This document shows, piece by piece, positions 1 through 6,882 of a DNA stretch of 25,845 nt. This DNA is from Herbaspirillum sp. RTI4 (GTDB taxonomy: Bacteria > Pseudomonadota > Gammaproteobacteria > Burkholderiales > Burkholderiaceae_D), in the NCBI RefSeq assembly GCF_034313965.1, contig NZ_JAVIWQ010000003.1:1-25845 (forward strand), given 5' to 3'. Each line of letters opens with the position of its first letter. Position 1 is the first letter of the stretch. Under the pieces are notes generated by a model. That model searched no databases and was not told the origin of the DNA. It saw only the letters and a list, made by a program, of their open reading frames with translations. The translations under genes and the position numbers were made by a program.

Positions 1-203
1 CGGGTATAGGTCATGCGCCGATGGCGTCGCTCCGGGTGCTGTCTGGGATACCGCCATTGCCGCAGGCGGAGCGTAAGTGCTTAAGCGGGCGGAAGACAAT
101 GCTTTTGTAATCGCAGCAATGTCCGCCGAAGTGAGTGCCAATGCCATGCTTGACGCTTTCGTGGTAATAAGTTATATTTGGTTCATTAGCTCTTGGCCTT
201 GTT

Positions 204-266
204 AGTGGGTTCGCCCACTTCCCCCTAGAGACAAATGACAGAACGGCCCGCTTCGGCGGGCCGTTC
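204..266. terminator. Paired hairpins, likely terminator
   Basis: Two adjacent hairpins are visible. The first is small, AGTGGG-TTCG-CCCACT near 204-219. The second is strong, with GAACGGCCCGC at 241-251, a TTCG tetraloop at 252-255 and GCGGGCCGTTC at 256-266. An 11-bp GC-rich stem closed by TTCG is typical of intrinsic terminators. No long T-run follows on either strand. It lies downstream of the minus-strand integrase operon and could end it. Confidence 0.55.
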
Positions 267-365
267 GCTTATCAAGTGTTACTATTCTCGCATAGCAAGC
301 CCCCGGTGTGACCTCTGCGCAAGCATGCCCCTGGGGGCATCGTCTTTTCTGGCCCTGGAAAATCT

Positions 366-677
366 TCAGTAAGGGCCGTGTTCTTCCCATAGCGCCCTAA
401 AGGCCAGTTCATCGGCATCCGGTTCGCGCTCTACCTGCCCCTGCAGCCAGGCCGCGCCAGCCGCCATCGCCTCGTCATGGCCGGTATAACGGCCGTCAAG
501 GGCGGTGGAGATGCTCCCCTGCCTGGTATTCACTTCCCACGCTTGGCCGTCATACGTGCGACACACGGCAGTGGCGAAATAGCCCCCTTTGGCGTCCATG
601 TCGTCATAAGCAGCTTGCAGCTCAGGGCGCAGCGGTGGCACGCGATAGGTGCAGCATGTCGGCCTGTCGTCTTTCAT
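366..677 (-). CDS. Hypothetical protein, 103 aa
   Basis: I do not recognise a family. The product is a small acidic soluble protein of 103 residues with no membrane segment or signal peptide. Aromatic residues and Asp/Glu are frequent, and it ends EEHGPY. Its ATG overlaps the stop of the upstream 69-aa gene in an ATGA at 674-677. It is therefore translationally coupled and the last gene of the integrase operon. The overlap and the continuous reading frame make it likely to be real. It may be a plasmid accessory protein, but its function cannot be read from the sequence. Confidence 0.6.
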   Translation of the reverse strand: MKDDRPTCCTYRVPPLRPELQAAYDDMDAKGGYFATAVCRTYDGQAWEVNTRQGSISTALDGRYTGHDEAMAAGAAWLQGQVEREPDADELAFRALWEEHGPY

Positions 678-883
678 CGTTGTGCTTCCTCCTGGTCCAC
701 CAGTGTAGAACAGTCGCCCTCGTTCGCGGCGTCGTAATAACCCATGACGAACGAAATCAAATGCGGGTGTGCGTCATCGAATCCCGCCTCCTTGGCGCGG
801 TCCAGCACCTGCAGCGTATCAGCTCCCGGCTGCCACACACCCTGTCCCTTCATCCACGCCACATCCTTTGCCGATAATTGCAT
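674..883 (-). CDS. Hypothetical protein, 69 aa
   Basis: A 69-residue protein of unknown function, acidic and without membrane segments. It has a good ribosome binding site (AGGAGA just upstream of the ATG at 883). It starts 22 bp after the integrase stop and overlaps the next gene by 4 bp, so the three genes look like one transcript. It could be an accessory factor of the recombinase or simply plasmid cargo; no motif decides between these. Confidence 0.6.
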   Translation of the reverse strand: MQLSAKDVAWMKGQGVWQPGADTLQVLDRAKEAGFDDAHPHLISFVMGYYDAANEGDCSTLVDQEEAQR

Positions 884-905
884 GTCGCTCTCCTTTTCCT
901 GTTAA

Positions 906-2360
906 TTAGTATGACACCTTGAACGTCGGGCTATCCTCCGGCCGCATTTTTCGCCGATCATAAATTCGAGTGGTCGCAATGTTGGCGTGTCCAAGCCACT
1001 CTTGCACCTTGGCGATGTCGGCATCATGATCGAGCGCATTGGTGGCGGCCGTGGCGCGCAGCGCGTGCGGCCCGAAGCCGGCGACATCGATTTTCAACGA
1101 CGCCGCATAGCCGGCCAGCATCTTGTACACGCCATCGGCGGTGATCGAAGCGCGATCATCGGCGCTGGTGTTGTTCTTCAACGGCCGGAATAGCGCCCCT
1201 TGGGCGTCGCCGGCGTGGCCGACCGCCTGCAAATACGTGTGGATCAGCTCGGCGGTGCCGGGATGCAGCGGCACATACCGCAGCTTGCCGCCCTTGCCGT
1301 GGACGCACAAATGGGGAACGCCGCGCCGCTGCTGCACGTCGCCAACGGTCAGCGCGCACAGCTCGGCCCGGCGCAAGCCATGATAGAGCAGGGTGGACAG
1401 GATGGCGCGGTCGCGCTGCCCCTGCAACGTGGTGGCATCCGGCGCATCGAGCAGGGAGCGCGCCTGGTGGTCGCCGATGGCCGGCGTTTTCCCTTCCTGG
1501 CTTTCCATCTTCGGGCGCTTGACGCCCTTGACCGGATTGCTCGTTACCGCATTGGCTTCGCACAGATATTCAAATAGGGACGACAGCGCGGCCAGCTTGC
1601 GCCGGATCGTCGCGCCGGCCAGCGCACGCCGCTCCAAATCCTTGCGCCAGGCCAGCAAATGCGCCCGCGTGACGCTGCGAAATTGCTCCGGCTGCGCGAT
1701 GCCGGCGAACGCCATGAACTCGGTCAAATCGTTTTGATAAGCGCGGCGCGTTTGCGGATTGTCGATATTGGCGAACCAGGTCAGCGCCGGCGGCACGGCG
1801 GCCAGTTGGTGAAATTGCGCCGCCGTCAGCGACACCGCTGCCGCACTGGCCGGCGTCGGCAGGGCAGGAGGCAAGGAAGAAGGTAAAGCAGTGGTCAAAG
1901 CAGCGGCGGGCGGCAATGGCGGGAGCCGCTTGCAGTGCGCATCGCTCATCGTGTCGATCAAGCTCAGCCATTCGTCCGGGGTGATCCAGAACGGCGCTTC
2001 AGCAACCGGATAAACCTTCATCAATAAAGACGGGTTCTCCAGGGAACTCGGATCGGCAGGGGGCGTAATGATATAGGCGGGTAGAGCGGTCTTCCGGATC
2101 GGCGCATCCATCAATCTGGCATACGCCTGCAGCCCGGCCTCGTCACGGGCGTTATCGCCAAACACCATCAAGGCGATATCCTGGCCGCAATGGGTACACT
2201 GCTGCAAGCTGGTGATGACTTTTTGCGGGGCGCGAAAAGGCAGATCGTAGCGCCGTTCGACTTGCCGCTCCTGTTCCATGATCTGATCGAGCAGGAACCC
2301 CGCATCGCTCATGGCGCGGCGGGCGCTGGGTTGACTGCTAGGCGATTTTTTCCGAACCAT
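906..2360 (-). CDS. Tyrosine recombinase / integrase with N-terminal extension
   Basis: A site-specific recombinase of the phage integrase/XerCD class, 484 aa. The SAM-like core-binding domain is at about residues 188-285. The catalytic domain is at about 295-475, with Arg330 (GLRRAEL), Lys356 (HGKGGK), His432-x-x-Arg435 (HALR), His458 (GH) and the nucleophile Tyr467 (IYDRR). All expected catalytic residues are present, so the enzyme looks intact. XerC/D proteins are about 300 aa. Here there are about 180 extra N-terminal residues, including one CTHC pair (55-58) and a Pro/Ala-rich linker (147-175). The start ATG has GGAG eight bases upstream. It heads a three-gene operon. It may resolve plasmid multimers or mobilise a cassette. 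Its target site is unknown. Confidence 0.88.
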   Translation of the reverse strand: MVRKKSPSSQPSARRAMSDAGFLLDQIMEQERQVERRYDLPFRAPQKVITSLQQCTHCGQDIALMVFGDNARDEAGLQAYARLMDAPIRKTALPAYIITPPADPSSLENPSLLMKVYPVAEAPFWITPDEWLSLIDTMSDAHCKRLPPLPPAAALTTALPSSLPPALPTPASAAAVSLTAAQFHQLAAVPPALTWFANIDNPQTRRAYQNDLTEFMAFAGIAQPEQFRSVTRAHLLAWRKDLERRALAGATIRRKLAALSSLFEYLCEANAVTSNPVKGVKRPKMESQEGKTPAIGDHQARSLLDAPDATTLQGQRDRAILSTLLYHGLRRAELCALTVGDVQQRRGVPHLCVHGKGGKLRYVPLHPGTAELIHTYLQAVGHAGDAQGALFRPLKNNTSADDRASITADGVYKMLAGYAASLKIDVAGFGPHALRATAATNALDHDADIAKVQEWLGHANIATTRIYDRRKMRPEDSPTFKVSY

Positions 2361-2620
2361 GTTTCACTCCAAAACCGCCAGGTGAGCCTTTACAGGAACA
2401 AGTCCTACTTTACTCTTGATAACGCTTTTTATCAATAGTAAAAAACCCAAGTTCCATACGCCCGCAACTTGATTTCTGAACAAAAGATTGGCGTTGATTA
2501 CGGGTACGAATTATTGAACAGACGCTCTGGAGGGGGGACGAAGCATTTTCAGGCTGTTTTTGCAGTGCAAAATAAACCACCATTTTGGACTGGGTGGGCG
2601 GCGGCGCATTTTAGTTTAAA
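2361..2620. promoter_or_regulatory. Divergent intergenic region with TTGATAA inverted repeat
   Basis: This is the non-coding spacer between the divergent integrase and YfbU-domain genes. It contains TTGATAA (2416-2422) and TTATCAA (2429-2435) around a six-base AT-rich loop. This symmetric site lies 56-75 bp upstream of the integrase start and could be an operator. The rest is AT-rich with no credible gene. No convincing pair of promoter hexamers was assigned for the integrase. Confidence 0.35.
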
Positions 2621-2664
2621 TACGTACAAATGTACGGTAATATACGTACTTTTGTACGGTAATA
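2621..2664 (+). promoter_or_regulatory. Two tandem 22-bp operator-like repeats
   Basis: Two head-to-tail 22-bp units occupy 2621-2642 and 2643-2664. Each reads TACGTAC, four variable bases (AAAT or TTTT), then GTACGGTAATA. Each unit contains the inverted pair CGTAC/GTACG. They end 15 bp before the ATG of the RHH-YfbU gene, over the likely core promoter (TAATAT near 2660-2665). Tandem short symmetric sites before a gene encoding its own RHH domain are the usual form of an autoregulatory operator. The regulator is inferred, not shown. Confidence 0.6.
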
Positions 2665-2679
2665 TTAAAGGGAGACATA

Positions 2680-3369
2680 ATGGCAACGAAATCTGAACGT
2701 TTCGAGCTGCGGATCGATGAAGAGCAGCTCTCCAGAGTTGACGAGTGGGCAAACGAGCAATCTGATCACCCAACGCGAGCAGAAGCGATTCGCAGGCTTG
2801 TGAATCTTGGTTTGTCGTCAGGATCGAGCAGAGCCGTACATTTCAGCGATGGAGAGAAGATGCTCATCCTGATGATGGGCGATCTCTTCAAATCTCTAAA
2901 GATCAAGGACCCTGAGTCGAATCCCGACTTCTTGGCGAAAGTCATCTACGGTGGACACTATTGGGCACCGAAGTGGGACATGCAAGGTGTTTTCCACGAT
3001 CACGTGGACAACCCACGCGATGTGAGTCACGTCGTTGATGTTCTCGATATGTGGTCATTCATCGAAGAAGCGTACGAACGGCTCACCCCAGCTCAGAAAA
3101 ATACGATCATGGAGGAAGTCGGGACGTGGGCGACCGATGTAAAATTTCACGGCTTCGACGGCAACAATGAATCAAGCCAAATGAGCATTGCCGGCTTTCT
3201 CGTGGACAAGATGAACAGATTTACTCGATTCAAGGATCGAGACTTGAATTCGCACTGCGAAACCTATAGCCGTTATCGCCGCATGTTTAACGCTTTTGAA
3301 CCAATGCGCGTAAGCCTGGTAGGGGGAGGCCTTAGCGTGCAGCAACTTGTTACTTTGCTTAAGGTGTAG
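2680..3369 (+). CDS. YfbU-domain protein with N-terminal RHH domain
   Basis: A 229-aa protein. Residues 6-45 form a ribbon-helix-helix DNA-binding domain (strand RFELRID, then helices including TRAEAIRRLVNLGL). Residues about 55-225 match the YfbU family by its ordered motifs: FSDGEKMLILMM, the long helical VVDVLDMWSFIEEAYERL, and FHGFDGNNES then RYRRMFNAFEPM. E. coli YfbU is about 164 aa, so this is YfbU fused to a DNA-binding domain. The YfbU biochemical role is poorly defined. The ribosome binding site GGGAG lies seven bases before the ATG. It stands alone, divergent from the integrase and convergent with the GIY-YIG operon. It probably represses itself through the tandem repeats upstream. 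It could also be one half of a stability or toxin-antitoxin unit, though no partner gene is adjacent. Confidence 0.8.
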   Translation: MATKSERFELRIDEEQLSRVDEWANEQSDHPTRAEAIRRLVNLGLSSGSSRAVHFSDGEKMLILMMGDLFKSLKIKDPESNPDFLAKVIYGGHYWAPKWDMQGVFHDHVDNPRDVSHVVDVLDMWSFIEEAYERLTPAQKNTIMEEVGTWATDVKFHGFDGNNESSQMSIAGFLVDKMNRFTRFKDRDLNSHCETYSRYRRMFNAFEPMRVSLVGGGLSVQQLVTLLKV

Positions 3370-3379
3370 TTGCTCGTTC

Positions 3380-3396
3380 GCCCGCGTTAGTCGGGC
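3380..3396 (+). terminator. Small hairpin after the YfbU gene
   Basis: GCCCG at 3380-3384 pairs with CGGGC at 3392-3396 around a seven-base loop, 11 bp after the YfbU stop. There is no T-run, so it is at best a weak intrinsic terminator. Confidence 0.3.
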
Positions 3397-3412
3397 ACTA
3401 TTTGGGGTACGT

Positions 3413-3462
3413 GGAGCAGTGGAACGTTTATGGAAAGCTTTGCATAACCGTTCCACTGCTCC
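3413..3462. repeat. 50-bp near-perfect palindrome
   Basis: The outer arms GGAGCAGTGGAACG (3413-3426) and CGTTCCACTGCTCC (3449-3462) are a perfect 14-bp inverted repeat. The centre, TTATGGAAAGCTTTGCATAA (3428-3447), continues the same dyad with only one further mismatched pair. The axis is at AAGCTT, so essentially all 50 bases can fold on themselves. It sits between convergent genes. Possible roles are a two-way transcription terminator, a recombinase crossover site or a cruciform protein-binding site. There is no terminal T-run. Confidence 0.65.
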
Positions 3463-3515
3463 CTACATTCCTATTTGCGCGGCGTTGAACGCGTCGTTAT
3501 GACTGCGGCGACTGG

Positions 3516-3553
3516 CTTAGCGTACTTTAATTTCCGTTTCGCCAAACGCCCCC
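3516..3553 (-). repeat. Tn3-family-like 38-bp terminal inverted repeat
   Basis: The plus strand begins CTTAGCGTACTTTAATTTCC and ends in CCCCC after exactly 38 bases. On the minus strand this is GGGGG...GTACGCTAAG. It has the length, GGGG outer end and ACGCTAAG inner end of Tn3/Tn21-family terminal repeats. The outer end is at 3553, so the element would have lain to the left, over the YfbU and integrase genes. No tnpA and no matching left end are visible in the window. It is therefore either a relic or the edge of an element that extends beyond the window. Confidence 0.55.
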
Positions 3554-3581
3554 AATTACGGCTGCGCACCCAATGGGCCTA

Positions 3582-4769
3582 CTAAGCCTGACCGACCAAC
3601 TGGGCTGTCTTAGGGTCGTAGATCACATCGGTAATTGACCCGTCCCGAATGCGCTGAACCGCTTCGTCAATCACATGGAGCGGCACCAGGAACCATTCCC
3701 TCGGCTTGACAGGATGGCCGAAGCGGTCTTCGATGGTCAAGTCGATCTGTGCTGCGCCGAATAATCGGTGGAAGATGTTTTCCAGCCTAGTGCGGTTCAG
3801 GTTGTGCAGCTTGTAGGTGGCGACCACCTCCACGTCGGCCAACAGATAGGTAGCATCCTTTTCCGCGCTTGCGATGCGGGTCTCCACCTTGCCACCAGTC
3901 ACGCCGATTTTGTGGATCAGATCGCGGTGTTCGGCGATGAATGGGTGGCTGGACAGGCTACGCAACACATAGATGGTTCCCGTTTCAATATCGTCAGGCT
4001 CTGGCGCATCGCCAAACAGCGGCCCCATGTCCGGGTCGGTCAGGCGACGGCCGGTGTCGTCCTTGTAGAGCGCCCGTTGTAGCGAGCGGCGCAGCAAGTT
4101 GCTTTCCGTGCCGTTGGCGTAGATGACGCGCAGACGTGCATCGCTTTCGCCGTTCGGAGCCTTGATGGTTTCGCCGGTTTCGGCCACATAGGCGAGCTGC
4201 CCGCCGACGATGAAGTAGTTCCCGTCTGCAATGCTAGTATCGCGTCCGAAGCGTCGCGTTATGCGAACGCCAGACTTCAGCTCCCGCTCCACCTGCTCGA
4301 ACAGCGGTTGATACTTGTCAAAATCCGCACACGGCGTGCGGTCGGCGATTTCCTCTGCGGCGCGCTTTTCAACGCTAGAACGTACATGGCGCAGCACGGT
4401 GATGTCGTTTTGGTCGTCGGGTTCATCGCCAATACCCAACTCGGCCAGCAAAGCGTCTTCGTCCAAGTCATCTACATTGGCCAAGGCCGCTATCGCACCG
4501 GCAAGCAGGCCGGGACTATCCAGAGAAGCCAGCACGGTTTGCGCTTCCGGCAACTTGCGTAGCTGATCCAGGCGCACGGCATACAAGCGCTCGAAGATGT
4601 CACGACCCTCGCCGTGCAGTGGGGCGCGGCCGTGGGCCTTATGGAAGCGCAGAATGTCTTCAAAGCCGGCGATGATGCGTTCCTCTCGCGGGGTTCGGCT
4701 CGAAGCCTTCAGCGGAGCAACTTCTACGCCCAGCGCATCCAGTAGTTCGTCATCGTTCATCTCAGCCAT
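3582..4769 (-). CDS. GIY-YIG / T5orf172-type nuclease
   Basis: A 395-aa protein, probably the nuclease of the three-gene operon. The GIY-YIG-type domain is at about residues 265-365: TIYVLRS (Tyr267), HKIGVTGG (Lys287-Ile-Gly-Val), Arg298 and Glu330 in LENIFHRLF. These match the expected tyrosine/KIG strands, the catalytic arginine and the metal-binding glutamate of the T5orf172/MUG113 branch. The N-terminal 260 residues are acidic and mostly helical, with no domain I recognise; they may bind the partner helicase. I chose the ATG at 4769 because GGAG lies upstream and it overlaps the helicase stop by 8 bp. A longer frame to 4862 would run inside the helicase gene. It could cut DNA at sites lacking the methyltransferase mark; that role is inferred from context. 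Confidence 0.75.
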   Translation of the reverse strand: MAEMNDDELLDALGVEVAPLKASSRTPREERIIAGFEDILRFHKAHGRAPLHGEGRDIFERLYAVRLDQLRKLPEAQTVLASLDSPGLLAGAIAALANVDDLDEDALLAELGIGDEPDDQNDITVLRHVRSSVEKRAAEEIADRTPCADFDKYQPLFEQVERELKSGVRITRRFGRDTSIADGNYFIVGGQLAYVAETGETIKAPNGESDARLRVIYANGTESNLLRRSLQRALYKDDTGRRLTDPDMGPLFGDAPEPDDIETGTIYVLRSLSSHPFIAEHRDLIHKIGVTGGKVETRIASAEKDATYLLADVEVVATYKLHNLNRTRLENIFHRLFGAAQIDLTIEDRFGHPVKPREWFLVPLHVIDEAVQRIRDGSITDVIYDPKTAQLVGQA

Positions 4770-6882
4770 TACCGGACTCTCCCTGCGCCTGTGCCGCCTT
4801 GACCTGCGCACGGTAGCGTGCCAGCGCGGCCACGCCTTCGGCCATACGTTTTTCCCAAGCATCGGCGGAATTTATTTCTGGCAGACGGCCACGCTCGTGT
4901 TTGAACTGCAAGGCGCGTCTTGCCAGCTCGCGAGCTTCATCTTCAGGAATACTCAGCTTCTTGGCGGCAATGCTGGCCTGCACCTGGCGCAGCGATTTCT
5001 CATCCATCGCTTTCGCCAGCACTGCATAGGCAGCATCGAAGGGATTGATGCGGTCGATCAGATCAATGTCCAGATCACGCACATTGACGAACTTGCGCAC
5101 CCCATCCAGCAACGCCGTATTGCCCTGCGCCGTGCCGCCGCCGTTGGCATCGGCCTGGGCCAACGCCAACTTGGCTTGCTGCGTGATGTTCATGGCGGCG
5201 ATGGCGTGTTGTCGAATGGCCTCCTGGTCGGCCTCGATCAAGTCCGGGTAACGCTCCCGCACGATCTTGCCCATGCGGAGTTGGGTAAGTTCTTCGGGCA
5301 GGGTGTTTTCCTTGTCGAACAGGCCGCGCTCCAACACAGTTTTATCCTGCAAGAAACTGGTGAGAACTTCGTTCAAGTCCTCCTTGCAAATGCGCGTGGC
5401 CTCAGGGCTTTGCGGCGTTGCCAGCCCGTTGATCTCCACGTGAATTTGACCCGTGTCCTTGTTCACCCCGATGTTGTGGCCGTCGTCCTTGTAACCTTCC
5501 TCTCCGTAATCAAAACCTGTCTTCGGGCCGTTGTTCTTTGGCGTAAACTCGTAGCGTGGGGCCAGCACCTGTTCCATCAAAAGGCTGGCGGAAATGGCTT
5601 TGAGCATGTCGTTAACCGCTTCGGCAACAGCGGATTGTTCGGCCGCTGGTTCGGCGATTAGGTTGGTGAAGCGCGATCGTTCCTTACCCTCGGCATCTCG
5701 GGTGGCGCGGCCAATGATCTGCACTATTTCGGTCAGGCTGCTGCGGTAGCCAATAGTCAGTGCATGTTCGCACCAAATCCAGTCAAAGCCTTCCTTCGCC
5801 ATGCCAAGCGCAATGATGACATCTACATTGTCGCGGTTATTCTTTTGCACTGGGTCTTTCAATGCAGTGAGCACCTTAGAACGTCTGGCCGGATAGCTGT
5901 CGTCCACCAAGTCCGCTACTTTCAGGGTACGACCATCACAGGCCAATACCAAATGGAAGCCAGTGATGGGGTCAACGCCTTTCCATTCGCCCAAGCCGTG
6001 CATGATTTCATCGACTTCGCGCTGCTTGTCTTTCAGGCTTTCGCGGGCATTTACATTGGGAATATGGACGATGGTTTTAAGTGCCGGGTCCAACACCTTG
6101 GAGATAGCATTAACGTAAGGACCTGTGTAAAAGAAGTAGCCGATGTCCAGCGACTTGAGCCATTGGTAGCCGTTGAGCTGTTCGTAGTAAGTGTAAGTGA
6201 TCGTTTCGAATTTGGCCTCATCTGCCGGACCCAACACCGCCTCGCTGTCGCCACGAAAGTAAGAGCCAGTCATGGCCACCAGATGAATCTTGTCGCGAGC
6301 GATGAACGCGCCCAACTGGCTACCCAGCTTGTTGTCCGGGTTGCTGGAGACGTGGTGAAACTCGTCGATGGCGATCAGACGGTTATCGAATGCTTGGACA
6401 CCCAACTCTTCCACCGCAAAGCGGAAGGTGGCATGGGTGCAGACCAGCACCTTGTCGGTGCTGGCAAGGAACTCGCCCACGGCCTTGACCTTGGACTTGG
6501 CAACCTTCACTTCGTCCACCCCAGGAGCATTGCACAGGTTCCACTGCGAGGCCACCTGCCAATCCCAATAGAAGCCGTATTGGCTCAGTGGCTCATCGGC
6601 AAAGCTGCTACCAATGGAACGCTCCGGCACCACGACAATGGCCTGCTGCAAGCCCTGGTTATTGAGCTTATCCAGCGCGATGAACATCAGCGCACGGGAC
6701 TTGCCTGAAGCCGGTGGCGATTTAATCAGCAGATACTGCTCGCCGCGCTTGGCATAGGCGCGCTCCTGCATTGCGCGCATGCCCAGCACATTGGCCTTGC
6801 TGGATGCACCTGTGCGCGCCGTGGCGATGGACACCGATGGAACGGTGTAGGAATTGGTCGGGTTACTGGTTTTCTCGTTCAC
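4762..6882 (-). CDS. DEAD/DEAH-box SF2 helicase/translocase
   Basis: A 706-aa superfamily 2 ATPase. Motif I (Walker A) is SPPASGKSR at residues 55-63. Motif II is DEFH at 173-176 (a DExH variant). Motif III is TGS at 205-207. Motif V is MAKEGFDW at 361-368. Motif VI is QIIGRATRD at 388-396. The second half (about 420-706) is a helical tail with no known domain. Start and stop both overlap neighbours. The GTG start at 6882 shares GTGA with the methyltransferase stop, and the stop lies inside the start of the GIY-YIG gene, so the three proteins are translationally coupled. By analogy with type I and type III restriction enzymes it could translocate DNA between modification and cleavage subunits. 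That is inference from family and context. Confidence 0.88.
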   Translation of the reverse strand: MNEKTSNPTNSYTVPSVSIATARTGASSKANVLGMRAMQERAYAKRGEQYLLIKSPPASGKSRALMFIALDKLNNQGLQQAIVVVPERSIGSSFADEPLSQYGFYWDWQVASQWNLCNAPGVDEVKVAKSKVKAVGEFLASTDKVLVCTHATFRFAVEELGVQAFDNRLIAIDEFHHVSSNPDNKLGSQLGAFIARDKIHLVAMTGSYFRGDSEAVLGPADEAKFETITYTYYEQLNGYQWLKSLDIGYFFYTGPYVNAISKVLDPALKTIVHIPNVNARESLKDKQREVDEIMHGLGEWKGVDPITGFHLVLACDGRTLKVADLVDDSYPARRSKVLTALKDPVQKNNRDNVDVIIALGMAKEGFDWIWCEHALTIGYRSSLTEIVQIIGRATRDAEGKERSRFTNLIAEPAAEQSAVAEAVNDMLKAISASLLMEQVLAPRYEFTPKNNGPKTGFDYGEEGYKDDGHNIGVNKDTGQIHVEINGLATPQSPEATRICKEDLNEVLTSFLQDKTVLERGLFDKENTLPEELTQLRMGKIVRERYPDLIEADQEAIRQHAIAAMNITQQAKLALAQADANGGGTAQGNTALLDGVRKFVNVRDLDIDLIDRINPFDAAYAVLAKAMDEKSLRQVQASIAAKKLSIPEDEARELARRALQFKHERGRLPEINSADAWEKRMAEGVAALARYRAQVKAAQAQGESGNG

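Noticed and set aside
1..200. A plus-strand frame from base 2 ending at a stop near 76, followed by a GTG-started frame to about 210
   Set aside because: It is too short and has no recognisable motif. It could be the tail of a gene outside the window, but nothing supports this.
2621..2664. The tandem 22-bp repeats as iterons of a second origin
   Set aside because: There are only two copies, placed over the promoter of an RHH-containing gene, and no initiator gene is adjacent.
4597..5661. A 354-aa plus-strand open frame opposite the helicase and GIY-YIG genes
   Set aside because: It is antisense to genes with full motif sets, has no family resemblance and lacks a ribosome binding site. It is a by-product of GC-rich codon use.
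5764..6708. A 314-aa plus-strand frame opposite the helicase
   Set aside because: It lies antisense to Walker A, DEFH and QIIGRATRD-encoding DNA and shows no domain.
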